Assembly (NCBI GenBank): GCA_965371245.1
Contig: CBDUXT010000092.1
Span: 1-21,966, forward strand
DNA: 21,966 nt
Direction of reading: 5' to 3'
Origin: CBDUXT01 sp965371245
Lineage (GTDB): Bacteria > Planctomycetota > Phycisphaerae > UBA1845
Below the pieces are notes generated by a model. It did no database searches. It was not told where the DNA came from and was given only the letters and a program-made list of their open reading frames with translations. The translations under genes and the position numbers were made by a program. Shown here one piece after another: positions 7,695-15,842 of this stretch; the first letter of the stretch is position 1, and each line of letters starts with the position of its first letter.

Positions 7695-8540
7695 ATGCAG
7701 AAGCTTCTCGTCTGGAACGATTGGCGATGGTACCTGCGTCTCCCGGTGAAGTGGGCGGTGTTCGGGCTGGCGCTGCTCGCGGTGTGTTTCCCGTACCCCG
7801 GTGTGTTGCTCAGGCACATCGAGCACTGGCGCGATCCAAACGCTCTGATCGAACCCGACGCGGCCGCCCTCGCGCCGCTGGTTGAGGAGTTGCAAACGAA
7901 GCTGACGGACGATCTCGACGCGCCGGAGGTGTTGAAGCGGGTTGAGCGATTCGTGTACGAGAAGATCCCCTACGACTGGGATTGGAACACGTGGGGAACG
8001 GCCGACTACATGCCGACGGTTACCGAAGCGATCGAAATGGGTCGCGAGGACTGCGACGGTCGGGCGGTTGTGGCGGCTTCGCTGCTCCGTAACCTGGGTT
8101 TTGAGGTTCAGATCGTGACGGACTTCGCCCATGTTTGGGTCAAGACCGACAAGGGCGAGACCATGGGACCCGGCAAGCAAAAGGCTGTCGTCGCCGAGAC
8201 GGGAGGCCCGAAGCTTCAGCTTGGCGCGCTGGCCGAGCTGCCCCGTGCCATGGCGTATGGGGTGGCCGCGTTTCCCCTGGGTCGCGAGCTGGTCCTGATT
8301 GCCGTGCTCTGGTTCCTGCTCTTGGGACGAGGAACCGGCCTTTTGTTGAAGCTGTTCGCCTTGGCGATCTTGCTGGATGGGTTGATCCTGCTCCGCACCG
8401 GCGGGCATGACTACCGCAGCCCGATTCTCTGGTTACAGTGGCGCGGGTTGCTCATGCTGGTTGCGGGCGTGGCGATTCTTCCCGTTTGGGAGAAGCTTCG
8501 CGCGCGTCGGAGCGCTGCCGCCCTTTGTACGGACGTGTAA
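7695..8540 (+). CDS. Membrane protein with transglutaminase-like cysteine peptidase domain
   Basis: A 281-residue protein. One membrane helix near the N-terminus (about 17-38) is followed by an extracytoplasmic or cytoplasmic domain (about 45-185) and then three hydrophobic helices (about 193-210, 214-233, 249-266). The middle domain has the transglutaminase-like signature: Cys120 in REDCDGRAVVAASLLRNLGF and His146 in AHVWV, preceded by the helical VERFVYEKIPYDWDWNTWG stretch. Such domains are usually cysteine peptidases or acyl transferases; the substrate is unknown. The third residue of the triad is not obvious. I chose the ATG at 7695 because the hydrophobic start fits and AGAGG lies about 13 bases upstream; the longer open frame upstream looks non-coding. 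It precedes sppA on the same strand, which could make a protein-processing pair. Confidence 0.78.
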   Translation: MQKLLVWNDWRWYLRLPVKWAVFGLALLAVCFPYPGVLLRHIEHWRDPNALIEPDAAALAPLVEELQTKLTDDLDAPEVLKRVERFVYEKIPYDWDWNTWGTADYMPTVTEAIEMGREDCDGRAVVAASLLRNLGFEVQIVTDFAHVWVKTDKGETMGPGKQKAVVAETGGPKLQLGALAELPRAMAYGVAAFPLGRELVLIAVLWFLLLGRGTGLLLKLFALAILLDGLILLRTGGHDYRSPILWLQWRGLLMLVAGVAILPVWEKLRARRSAAALCTDV

Positions 8541-8597
8541 GTAGTTGTGCTGTTGTCTGCCGCCCGCTTTCTAGGGGCCGATCAGAGAGATAGCATC

Positions 8598-8648
8598 ATG
8601 GATAGCACATTGGTCGTACTCACTTCCACCGCGGAGGACATCAAATGA
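8598..8648 (+). CDS. Possible 16-residue leader peptide coupled to sppA
   Basis: A short open frame, MDSTLVVLTSTAEDIK, starts at 8598 with GAGAGA about seven bases upstream. Its TGA overlaps the sppA ATG in the ATGA arrangement (8645-8648). The sppA Shine-Dalgarno GGAGG lies inside this short frame. It could be a translationally coupled leader ORF, but such short frames also arise by chance. Confidence 0.3.
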   Translation: MDSTLVVLTSTAEDIK

Positions 8649-10507
8649 AGATCTACAAACTAGCCCTTGCGTCGGTGCTTCTTACGCCGCTGATGCTGAC
8701 TTCGCCCGCCGCCGCGCAGCTCGAAGCGCTCAAGCGGCTCGCACTCGGCGGCTCGACCCCCGACATCACCAAGCAGATCGCCCACTTCAAGATCAAGGGG
8801 GCGCTGACCGAGACGCCCACCGGCATGCCGCCGCTGTTCGGTGGGGATCCGCCGTTGTCCTTGAAATCGCTGCTCGAGCGCTTCAAAGAGGCCCGGCTGG
8901 ATAGCAACGTCGTCGCTGTGATTGTCGATCTTCAGCACGCCGCCCTGGGCTTGGCCCAGTTACAGGAAATCAGCGAGGCCATGCGCAAGTTCGCCGCCGT
9001 TGACAAGGAGGTCTACGTCCACGCCGACTCGTTGGCCACCGGGACGCTGGCGGCCGCCTCCGCCGCCTCTCACATCAGCGTGGTCCCCACGGGCGACGTT
9101 TGGCTGGTTGGCCTCTATGGTGAGACGCCGTACCTGCGCGGCATGCTCGACAAGATCGGCGTGGTGCCGGATTTCGAACATTGCGGCGACTACAAGACCG
9201 GACCGGAGCCGTTGACGCGAACCGGCCCGTCCGAGCAATCCCGGCGGATGACCAAGTGGCTGCTCGATGGTATCTACGAGGAAATGGTCACACTCATCGC
9301 CGACAATCGTGGGCTGTCGGAGGACAAGGTTCGCTCACTGATTGACGATGGGCCGTACAGCGCGGAGGCCGCTCGAAAGGTCGGCTTGATTGATTCGGTC
9401 CAGCATCGCCAGGACTTCATCGCCGAGATCAAGAAGCGACATGGCAAGAAGACGCGCATCGTCTCGGACTACGGCAAGCGCGATGCGTTCGACATTCCCG
9501 ACGACAATTTCTTCGCGATGGTCGAGTTCTTCATGCAGATGCTCAACCCCACGCCCAAGCAGTACACCGAGCCGAGCGTCGCGATCGTCTATGTCGAGGG
9601 CGCCATCCAGGTGGGTGCGGCCGAGACCAGCCCATTCGGCGTGGCGTCCGGCGCGTTCAGCACCACCATCCGAAAGGCGCTCGATCGCGCCGCCAAGGAC
9701 GACTCCGTCAAGGCGGTCGTCCTGCGTGTGGATTCGCCGGGCGGATCGGCGTTGGCGTCGGAGATCATCCTCGATGCCACCCGGCGCGTAGCCGCTAAAA
9801 AGCCCCTCATCATCTCGATGGGCAACGTCGCGGCCAGCGGTGGCTACTATGTGACATGCGCGTCCGACGTCATCTTCGCCGACAGCGGCACGATCACGGC
9901 GTCGATCGGCGTGTTCGGCGGCAAGCTGGTGACCACCGGCGCGTGGGACAAGCTCGGCATCAACTGGCATTCCAACCAGCGCGGGGCGATGGCCGGCATG
10001 ATGCACACGGCCTCAACGTTCTCCGATGCCGAGCGGGCCAAGATCCGCAAGTACATGAACGAGGTCTACGATGTCTTCAAGGGGCACGTCGCGGTCGCCC
10101 GCGGCGACCATCTCACCAAGCCGATCGACGAACTGGCGGGGGGGCGCGTTTTCACCGGTCGGCAGGCACTCGAGTTGGGGTTGGTGGACAAGCTTGGCGG
10201 GTTCGAGGACGCCATCAAGTACGCGGCGAAGCGGGCCAAGCTCTCCGACTACGATATCCGCGTGATCCCCGAGCCCCCGACGATCTTCGATATGTTCGGC
10301 GGGGTCAAGAAGGATGAGTACGCCTCGGCCGCGCCGACTGGGAAACTCTCACTAGCCAAGCTACCGCTCTTCCGCACATTCCTGCCGGTCGCGGCCTCCC
10401 TCGATCCGCTTCGCGCCAAGGCGATCTATCGGGCACTCAAACGGATCGAGCTGATCCACAACGAGGGCGTGGTGATGATGATGCCGGAGGAGATCTTGAT
10501 TCGGTAA
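8645..10507 (+). CDS. sppA: Signal peptide peptidase SppA, long (67K) type
   Basis: A 620-residue serine-lysine peptidase of family S49, with the two tandem crotonase-like halves of the long bacterial SppA. The N-terminus is a signal peptide or membrane anchor (about 1-24, ending AAAQ). The first half (about 45-270) holds the general-base Lys184 in the CGDYKTGPEPLTR context. The second half (about 310-540) holds the nucleophile Ser398 in NVAASGGYY, preceded by VDSPGGSALASE. Both match the E. coli Lys209/Ser409 pair, so the enzyme should be active. It degrades cleaved signal peptides and possibly other membrane or envelope peptides. GGAGG (8633-8637) lies seven bases before the ATG. The C-terminal 75 residues extend beyond the second domain and look helical. 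A transglutaminase-like membrane protein precedes it. Confidence 0.95.
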   Translation: MKIYKLALASVLLTPLMLTSPAAAQLEALKRLALGGSTPDITKQIAHFKIKGALTETPTGMPPLFGGDPPLSLKSLLERFKEARLDSNVVAVIVDLQHAALGLAQLQEISEAMRKFAAVDKEVYVHADSLATGTLAAASAASHISVVPTGDVWLVGLYGETPYLRGMLDKIGVVPDFEHCGDYKTGPEPLTRTGPSEQSRRMTKWLLDGIYEEMVTLIADNRGLSEDKVRSLIDDGPYSAEAARKVGLIDSVQHRQDFIAEIKKRHGKKTRIVSDYGKRDAFDIPDDNFFAMVEFFMQMLNPTPKQYTEPSVAIVYVEGAIQVGAAETSPFGVASGAFSTTIRKALDRAAKDDSVKAVVLRVDSPGGSALASEIILDATRRVAAKKPLIISMGNVAASGGYYVTCASDVIFADSGTITASIGVFGGKLVTTGAWDKLGINWHSNQRGAMAGMMHTASTFSDAERAKIRKYMNEVYDVFKGHVAVARGDHLTKPIDELAGGRVFTGRQALELGLVDKLGGFEDAIKYAAKRAKLSDYDIRVIPEPPTIFDMFGGVKKDEYASAAPTGKLSLAKLPLFRTFLPVAASLDPLRAKAIYRALKRIELIHNEGVVMMMPEEILIR

Positions 10508-10623
10508 TACTCCGACTCGAGAGAATTGACGGGAGGCATGGCCAAGCCAAGCGTGGCCATGTATGGCGCGCGTCTCCACGGCGGCGTCGGATCCGAGTCC
10601 GGGGTTATCCCGATCGGGCACCA

Positions 10624-10794
10624 GTGGACCGAGCGAAAGCCGGTGACATCGGGGCAGCTCGTGAGCTGCTCAATCGGACGGTGGGCAAGCCGGGAAAAGC
10701 GATCGACCCCGACCGGCTCGACCTGGCCGAAGCTGAGCTGCGCTCAACGATTAGCACCCAAGAGCTTTTGGCTTCTCTGAGCGAGTTTCGCTGA
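10624..10794 (+). pseudogene. C-terminal fragment of a lost gene (DUF5681-like small protein)
   Basis: From the GTG at 10624 this frame encodes 56 residues beginning MDRAKAGDIGAARELLNRTV and then running GKPGKAIDPDRLDLAEAEL. The text is protein-like and recalls the KAGDxxAAxxxLxRxxGKP end of DUF5681-type or similar short planctomycete proteins found in mobile regions. Upstream of about 10624 the frame loses that character, and no N-terminal part or ribosome binding site is seen. It is most likely the end of a truncated gene; an intact tiny gene is possible. Confidence 0.4.
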
Positions 10795-10815
10795 CCCCGC
10801 TAGTGAGTACGAATC

Positions 10816-11253
10816 ATGAGAACAACCACGGCTGCGTTGCTGGTGCTTCTACTATCTTTTTCGGCATCGACCGCCCATGCGCAAGGCATCGAATGGGAGA
10901 CGCTCAACGATGAGGTCGTGTCGCTCTACAATCAGGGTCGTTACGAGCGTGCCATCGTGGTGGCGAGGAAGGCGCTCGAAGTCGCCGCGCAAGCCCTCGG
11001 CCGGGATCATCCGGATGTGGCCACGAGCCTGAACAACCTCGCGTTGCTGTACCGCACGCAAGGCCAATACGCGCAGGCCGAGCCGCTCTTCAAACGCTCG
11101 CGGGCGATCCTTGAGAAGGCCCTCGGCCCGGATCATCCCAATGTGGCCTCGAGCCTCGAGAACATGGCACAACTCTTCCGGGCAACGAATCGGGGTGAAG
11201 AGGCCGAAGGGTTCGAGAAGCGGGCGGCAGAGATTCGGGCGATCAAGCCTTGA
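10816..11253 (+). CDS. Secreted tetratricopeptide-repeat protein
   Basis: A 145-residue protein with a signal peptide (about 1-22, ending AHAQ) and three TPR units at about 29-62, 71-104 and 113-145. They are of the 42-residue kinesin-light-chain type, with the linker LGRDHPDVATSLNNLALLY and its near copy LGPDHPNVASSLENMAQLF. TPRs form a helical scaffold for protein binding; the partner is unknown. In this phylum such repeats are often attached to larger enzymes, so this short protein may be a stand-alone periplasmic adaptor or a shortened relative. The ribosome binding site is weak (AGTGAG at 10802-10807). The island begins about 210 bases downstream; bases 11254-11462 hold no gene I can support. 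Confidence 0.75.
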   Translation: MRTTTAALLVLLLSFSASTAHAQGIEWETLNDEVVSLYNQGRYERAIVVARKALEVAAQALGRDHPDVATSLNNLALLYRTQGQYAQAEPLFKRSRAILEKALGPDHPNVASSLENMAQLFRATNRGEEAEGFEKRAAEIRAIKP

Positions 11254-11462
11254 GGCCACGGTAATGTGCGGCACGGAGACCGGGGACGGCAACGGGATCA
11301 TGCTGAACCTGACAGAGCCTTGGCATCCGATAGCGGCATGCATCAACACAAAACAACGCGGGGGTCTATAAGCTGGGCGTTCTCTTGCGAAGGTTGGACG
11401 CTTCTCCCGTCATCCCCGCTCCCGGCATGGTCGGCTGGGTGCGACGGCGGTTCTAGCGGGCG

Positions 11463-12065
11463 CTAGGCGTCGTATGAGCCCGTGTGGCGTCCACCGTTGC
11501 ATCGGGCACAGGTTGCCGGCTCTGACTCTCGGGCCTCGCTACGGCCGCGTGTGAGCCCGGAAACGGCCGCCAGCGCATGGAAGACGTCGGGCGGTACGGT
11601 CTCGTTTTCGACGCCCCACTTGAACATCCGACGAACGCGGCCGACCGCGCGGTTGACACTCAGCCGACACCAGCCGTGTTCAACCATGACTTGGCGGATC
11701 GCCTTGAGGGCACGCGGTCCGAAGTCACGCGCCGTGGCGCTTCCGTACAGCTCGCGAACCGGTCGCAGTGCGAGCCGGACGTTGTCTCGTTCTGACGTGA
11801 ACGATCCATCGGGGCGCCGGTAGTGGTTCTCGGCGTGCTTCCAGAATAGCGCGATAAGCTCGGCGACGGTGATCGTATGCGGATCGACCGGGAGTTGCCG
11901 ACCGTTTGCCAACCATTCAGCGATGAGCCGGTGGTAGCGCTCGCGCGTGTCGGGGCGATCGAAGCGGCCGAGGTAAACACGGCGTCCGTCCAGCTCGACG
12001 AAACCCTGTCCGGTGGCTTTGTGGTGGCGAAGCGATGGCGTCTTGTGGGTGGTTTTCTTGCTCAT
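11463..12065 (-). pseudogene. Truncated tyrosine-type integrase, N-terminal half only
   Basis: The 200-residue frame starts like planctomycete phage-type integrases: an arm-binding region (HKATGQGFVELDGRRVYLG), a core-binding SAM-like domain (TVAELIALFWKHAENHYRR to VRRMFKWGVENETVPPDV) and the SGLTRGRSEARESEP linker. Relatives then continue into a catalytic domain with the Arg-His-x-x-Arg-Tyr residues, giving about 380-400 residues. Here the frame shifts by one base near 11513: the next frame reads PVPDATVDAT, which continues the family pattern, and then all likeness stops near 11470-11485. The catalytic half is missing, so the enzyme must be inactive. The start has GGAGG nine bases upstream and an operator-like palindrome before that. 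It marks the left end of a decayed mobile island. Confidence 0.8.
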
Positions 12066-12084
12066 GCGGAACGGCCTCCAATCG

Positions 12085-12110
12085 GAAAACGGATAGTACT
12101 ACCCGTTTTC
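12085..12110. promoter_or_regulatory. Palindromic operator candidate upstream of the integrase
   Basis: GAAAACGG (12085-12092) and CCGTTTTC (12103-12110) are perfect inverted arms flanking the self-complementary TAGTACTA (12094-12101), with a single unmatched pair (A12093/C12102). The 26-base dyad ends 19 bases before the integrase start codon, just upstream of its GGAGG site. This is the position of a repressor or excisionase site. On the minus strand its centre also contains TACTAT, a possible -10 box. Bases 12111-12278 show no gene. Confidence 0.5.
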
Positions 12111-12278
12111 GACCTTGGATTACGACCGCTCCGCCATGTTGGCGGGTATCCCTAAGTGCGGGATTCAGCACGATTTACGTCAACCTCCCCGAGAACGCTA
12201 CGACGCCATATGCACAACCTGAAATCGCCATCTTGAAGCCCATTCTGCGATTCCGTGCTGCGTGACCCGTGGCACTCA

Positions 12279-12689
12279 TCAGGGGCGCTCCAAGAAAGCT
12301 TCGAGCTTTTTCACAAGACGGTCTGCTTGGCGTGTCTCGCACTCCCAGACGACGCACACGGCCCATCCGTCGCGTCTGAGCTTTCGCAGGTTCCGCCGAT
12401 CCCGCTCCACATTCCCTGCCAGTTTCTTGGCCCAAAACCGGGCATTGGTCTTGGGACGGGGCCGACCGTACTTGCATCGGTGGCGGTGGAAAAAGCAACC
12501 GTGGACGAAGATCAGCTTTCCGTGGCGTGGCAGTACCAAGTCAGGCCGACCGGGGAGATCGCGTTGATGAAGGCGGAACCTGTAGCCCATTGCGTGGACG
12601 GCCCGTCGCACGGCCAGCTCCGGTTTGGTGTCCGCACCACGGATGCGCGACATGCAATAGGATCGCTGCTCCGGCGTCAGGACATCCAT
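12279..12689 (-). CDS. vsr: Very short patch repair endonuclease Vsr
   Basis: A 136-residue protein with the full Vsr pattern. It opens MDVLTPEQRSYCMSRIRG, has GRPDLVLP with catalytic Asp50, and the FVHGCFFHRHRC block. His63 and His68 correspond to catalytic histidines, and His70, Cys72 and Cys117 (WEC) match the structural zinc site of E. coli Vsr. Vsr nicks DNA 5' of the T in T:G mismatches that arise when 5-methylcytosine deaminates, so it accompanies C5 methyltransferases. Here it lies 68 bases downstream of such a gene on the same strand, as expected. Length is normal for the family and no key residue is missing. The ribosome binding site is weak. Confidence 0.93.
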   Translation of the reverse strand: MDVLTPEQRSYCMSRIRGADTKPELAVRRAVHAMGYRFRLHQRDLPGRPDLVLPRHGKLIFVHGCFFHRHRCKYGRPRPKTNARFWAKKLAGNVERDRRNLRKLRRDGWAVCVVWECETRQADRLVKKLEAFLERP

Positions 12690-12757
12690 CCTGCTGTATC
12701 CCTTTCGATTGACCCGCGTCGTGAGAGGGCATCCGGCGGACTACCCGGTTGACGGCC

Positions 12758-14218
12758 TCATGCCACACGCACAAACAGGCGGAGGGAGTCGGTCTGCCCC
12801 GAGCGCCGGCGTTTTTCCGTTATCACGCCAGCCGCCTTTAGCTGCGTGCGGAGGGCTGACGCAATCGCATAGGCCATCAACGGCGGCACCGAGTTGCCGA
12901 TCTGCTTGAAGCCATCGTTCATCGCGCCACAGAAGCGGAAACCGTCGGGGAAGCTCTGGAGCCTCGCGGCCTCCCGTACCGAGATTGTTCGTGCCTGGTC
13001 AGAATCGTAGTGGATGTGCGAGTAGGTATCTTTCCCAAGGTGAGCCGTAACCGTCCGCGCGGGGGCATCCGCCTCCATCTTCCGCCACTTGTTCGGAAAC
13101 TTTGAGGGGTCGTATGGCGGCACACATGCCCGGCGCAGTTCCTGATACTGCTCTCCATGGCTGCGCAGGCTCTTGCCGCGCCGGCGCTCCTCTGCGGCAA
13201 GTCGTCGGGCGAAGCGGCTTTCCGCAATCCGGTGGGCCTCCGGGTACTGATCGCCCGGCTTCATGTTCCGGAAGATCGTATAGTCGCGCGGCGTATAGCG
13301 GATCACATGGTCAGCCGGAGGTGGAGCCTCCTCCAGACCGGGCCATGATCGCATCAGCCGCTGGTAGCCGTTCCGTGGCAGACGAGTGTACGCGATTTCC
13401 GTCAGGAATCGACGAGCGCCCGCCCTCGACTTCATGTGCCGCATATGCTCCGTAATGGTTGGCAGATCGCCGAGAGCCTGCACTGCCGTGATCGCCGACG
13501 CCGGATTCAGCACACGCTCGAAGTCCTCCGTGTAGTAGTCGTGAGGTTCGAGTACGGGAAGGCTGTCATCGCGCCCGTGTCGGGATGTGGCATACCCGAC
13601 AGGGAGGTCAACCGTATGCGTGAGGCTGGGAAACTGCGGCGTTTGCTGCAAATCTCCATTCACGCCGATGAGGAAGAGCCGCTCGCGCATCTGCGGCACG
13701 CCGAACCACGCGGCATTCAGGATCGCGTATCGAACTTCGTAACCCAAAGCAGCCCCGGTCGCCGCAATCTCTTCGGCAATGTTGCGGCCACCGAATCGAG
13801 CGATATCCCGCACATTCTCCATCACGAACGCAGCCGGACGCAGGTCTTCAACGAACCGAAAAAAATGTGTGTAGTAAGACACGCGGGGGTCGCTCAGGTG
13901 AGCGAGTCGCTCGCCAGCGATCGCCCTCAGCTTCGCGCGTCCAATCCGGGCGAAAGGCTGACAAGGCGGGCCACCGATTACGACATCGACGCGGGAACTC
14001 TCGTACTCAGCAGCATCCACTTGGCGGATGTCACGAGGCTTGTGGGACACGCTGGCCCCGTGGAAGTTGGCTGCATAGGTCGCGTGAGGTACGGCTGCCG
14101 ACTCGATGCCGTCCACAATCTCGAATCCAGCGACATCAAACCGCGGGCGGAATCTGGTGCTAACGGGACAGCGTGCATGCCAGTGCATGAGCCCATACAC
14201 TATGCGAGCCGTGTTCAC
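12758..14218 (-). CDS. C5 cytosine DNA methyltransferase lacking motif I
   Basis: A 486-residue protein with most C5-methyltransferase motifs in normal order: motif IV GGPPCQPFARIGR with nucleophile Cys86, motif VI ENVR (134-137), motif VIII QMRER (176-180), a target-recognition stretch (about 210-380), motif IX ARTVTAH (387-393) and motif X GNSVPP (441-446). Family-like text starts at about residue 28 (FDVAGFEIVDGIE). The preceding residues, which should carry the SAM-binding DLFxGxGG motif, are instead unrelated. No motif I is found in the other two minus-strand frames or upstream to 14294. The reading start is a GTG without a clear ribosome binding site. The protein is therefore probably inactive, or has an altered SAM site. 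With Vsr and the divergent HNH gene it would form a type II restriction-modification locus. Confidence 0.85.
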   Translation of the reverse strand: MNTARIVYGLMHWHARCPVSTRFRPRFDVAGFEIVDGIESAAVPHATYAANFHGASVSHKPRDIRQVDAAEYESSRVDVVIGGPPCQPFARIGRAKLRAIAGERLAHLSDPRVSYYTHFFRFVEDLRPAAFVMENVRDIARFGGRNIAEEIAATGAALGYEVRYAILNAAWFGVPQMRERLFLIGVNGDLQQTPQFPSLTHTVDLPVGYATSRHGRDDSLPVLEPHDYYTEDFERVLNPASAITAVQALGDLPTITEHMRHMKSRAGARRFLTEIAYTRLPRNGYQRLMRSWPGLEEAPPPADHVIRYTPRDYTIFRNMKPGDQYPEAHRIAESRFARRLAAEERRRGKSLRSHGEQYQELRRACVPPYDPSKFPNKWRKMEADAPARTVTAHLGKDTYSHIHYDSDQARTISVREAARLQSFPDGFRFCGAMNDGFKQIGNSVPPLMAYAIASALRTQLKAAGVITEKRRRSGQTDSLRLFVRVA

Positions 14219-14293
14219 GAAGACGCTTTGATCGCCCAGGCGCAGCCACGCCCGTCGGCTGGCCGAGCAGGCTGCATCGGCGGAGATTCCCGG

Positions 14294-15079
14294 ATGGCAC
14301 AGAACCGTCTCTGGTCGCGTGAAGAGACCGTCTTGGCGCTAGACCTGTATTGCCGCCTGCCGTTCGGGCGCTGCTTTCGCGGGACGCCCGAAGTGATTGC
14401 ACTTGCGGAGCTTCTTGGTCGGACGCCTTCGTCTGTTGCCATGAAACTCTGCAACATGGCGTCGCTCGACCCGCACCACCAGAAGCGCGGCGTGGGTGGC
14501 TTGAAGCACGCAAGCAAAATGGATCGAGAAGTGTGGGAGTCCACGCACGCAGACTGGGACAGATTCCTGGACGAGGCGATTTCATCAAAGCAAGCGATCA
14601 GCCCGATGGAAGACGAGCAACCTGTGGAGCCAGTCGTTCCACAGGACGATGCCGAGCAGCGCGACACTACTGGTGCAACTCGCGAGACGATCGTGCGCGC
14701 TCGCATCGGACAATCGTTTTTCCGCGAGATGATAATGGCTGGGTATCACACGCGTTGTTGCATTAGCGGTATCGACAATCCTGAACTCCTCGTCGCCAGC
14801 CATGTCGTTCCGTGGGCCGCCGATGCCGCAAACAGATTGAACCCCAGAAATGGATTGTGCTTGTCGGCCATCTACGACCGAGCCTTCGATCGCGGCTTGC
14901 TGACAATCACTCCGGACTACGAAATCCAGTTTTCCCCTCGTCTGGTAGAGCGGTTTAGCGCCACCCCCTATGACCAGTTCTTTGGACGCTATCACGGCGC
15001 GAGAATAGAACTGCCGGAGCGGTGGCATCCCGATCCCGCCCTCTTGCTGCGCCACAACGCAACAAGCGGTTTGGTGTAG
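14294..15079 (+). CDS. HNH endonuclease (HNH_2-like), likely restriction enzyme
   Basis: A 261-residue protein. The N-terminal part (about 5-75) resembles a helical DNA-binding region (WSREETVLALDLYC, then LAELLGRTPSSVAMKL). The C-terminal part (about 130-235) is an HNH domain: TRCCISGIDNPE, His170 in ASHVVPW, and Asn186 with Asp195 in NPRNGLCLSAIYDRAFD. The arrangement is typical of HNH_2-type nucleases encoded beside C5 methyltransferases. The ATG at 14294 has GGAG (14282-14285) eight bases upstream; the open frame reaching back to 13436 is only the complement of the methyltransferase gene. It is divergent from the methyltransferase, with 75 bases between them, and opens a three-gene operon. 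All key nuclease residues are present. Confidence 0.85.
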   Translation: MAQNRLWSREETVLALDLYCRLPFGRCFRGTPEVIALAELLGRTPSSVAMKLCNMASLDPHHQKRGVGGLKHASKMDREVWESTHADWDRFLDEAISSKQAISPMEDEQPVEPVVPQDDAEQRDTTGATRETIVRARIGQSFFREMIMAGYHTRCCISGIDNPELLVASHVVPWAADAANRLNPRNGLCLSAIYDRAFDRGLLTITPDYEIQFSPRLVERFSATPYDQFFGRYHGARIELPERWHPDPALLLRHNATSGLV

Positions 15080-15098
15080 CAATCCCCTCCCCATTCAG

Positions 15099-15842
15099 AT
15101 GCAAGCAACGCCACTCGCGCTTGCCGAGGACGGTGATGGCCATCGCGTCTTCGACGCGAACGTCGACCTCGATGGCCTCGATCTGCCGGACTCGGCACGC
15201 CTGTATGTGGAAGCCTACTACAAGTCGTCCTACATGCGCTTCGATCTTGGAACCGTGGCCGGGCGACTGAGCCTGACCGATGACGAGCGGCGTCTGACGG
15301 AGGTGGACGCGGGCGACATCGTCTACTTCCGTGTCAAGGTCGTCGATGAGACTTCCAGCTTCGGACGCATCCTTGCGGATGCAGACAAAATCGCGCCCGA
15401 GACTGCGAAGGTCAGACAAATACCCCTGCTCCCGGTGCAGCCGTATGACTTGGGCGAGCTTGCCTGGCGAGTGGATTTCGACACGGGACAGCCCGTCCTG
15501 TGGGTGAACAACCGGATCAGCCCGAGAATCATGGACATCGTCAAGACTGATCCGGTGTGGCTCTCGCTGGTATTTCCCGCCGCGATCCGCGAGATTCTGA
15601 GTAGGATTCTCCTCGATGAAGAACCGGGCGATCCTTGGACTGATGATGGCCCCATCGCGCTTTGGCTGAGATGGAGCAGCGAACTGACTGGCTCGCGCCC
15701 GCCGGAGAGTGATGACGACGAAGACGAGGTCGATGCAGAGAGACGGGAGTGGATCGAACAAGTCGTCGTGGCATTCAGTATGCAGATTCATGCGTCGGAC
15801 AGGTACCGACTATCCCTCTCGGAGGTGCAGGATGGCGGATAG
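15099..15842 (+). CDS. Hypothetical protein in the restriction-modification operon
   Basis: A 247-residue protein that I do not recognise. It is acidic and probably cytoplasmic, with no signal peptide or membrane helix. The first half is strand-rich (DANVDLDGLDLPDSARLYVEAYYKSS and AGDIVYFRVKVVDET). The second half is more helical, ending in a very acidic stretch (SDDDEDEVDAERREWIEQV). No nuclease or ATPase motif is visible. It starts 19 bases after the HNH gene without a clear Shine-Dalgarno sequence, which suggests coupling, and overlaps the next gene by 11 bases. It may be an accessory subunit of the restriction enzyme or a partner of the next protein. Codon use looks like that of its neighbours. 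Confidence 0.7.
   Translation: MQATPLALAEDGDGHRVFDANVDLDGLDLPDSARLYVEAYYKSSYMRFDLGTVAGRLSLTDDERRLTEVDAGDIVYFRVKVVDETSSFGRILADADKIAPETAKVRQIPLLPVQPYDLGELAWRVDFDTGQPVLWVNNRISPRIMDIVKTDPVWLSLVFPAAIREILSRILLDEEPGDPWTDDGPIALWLRWSSELTGSRPPESDDDEDEVDAERREWIEQVVVAFSMQIHASDRYRLSLSEVQDGG

Noticed and set aside
13436..14293. Open plus-strand frame upstream of the HNH gene, giving a 547-residue product
   Set aside because: It is the complement of the methyltransferase gene; the HNH family starts at 14294, with a good ribosome binding site.
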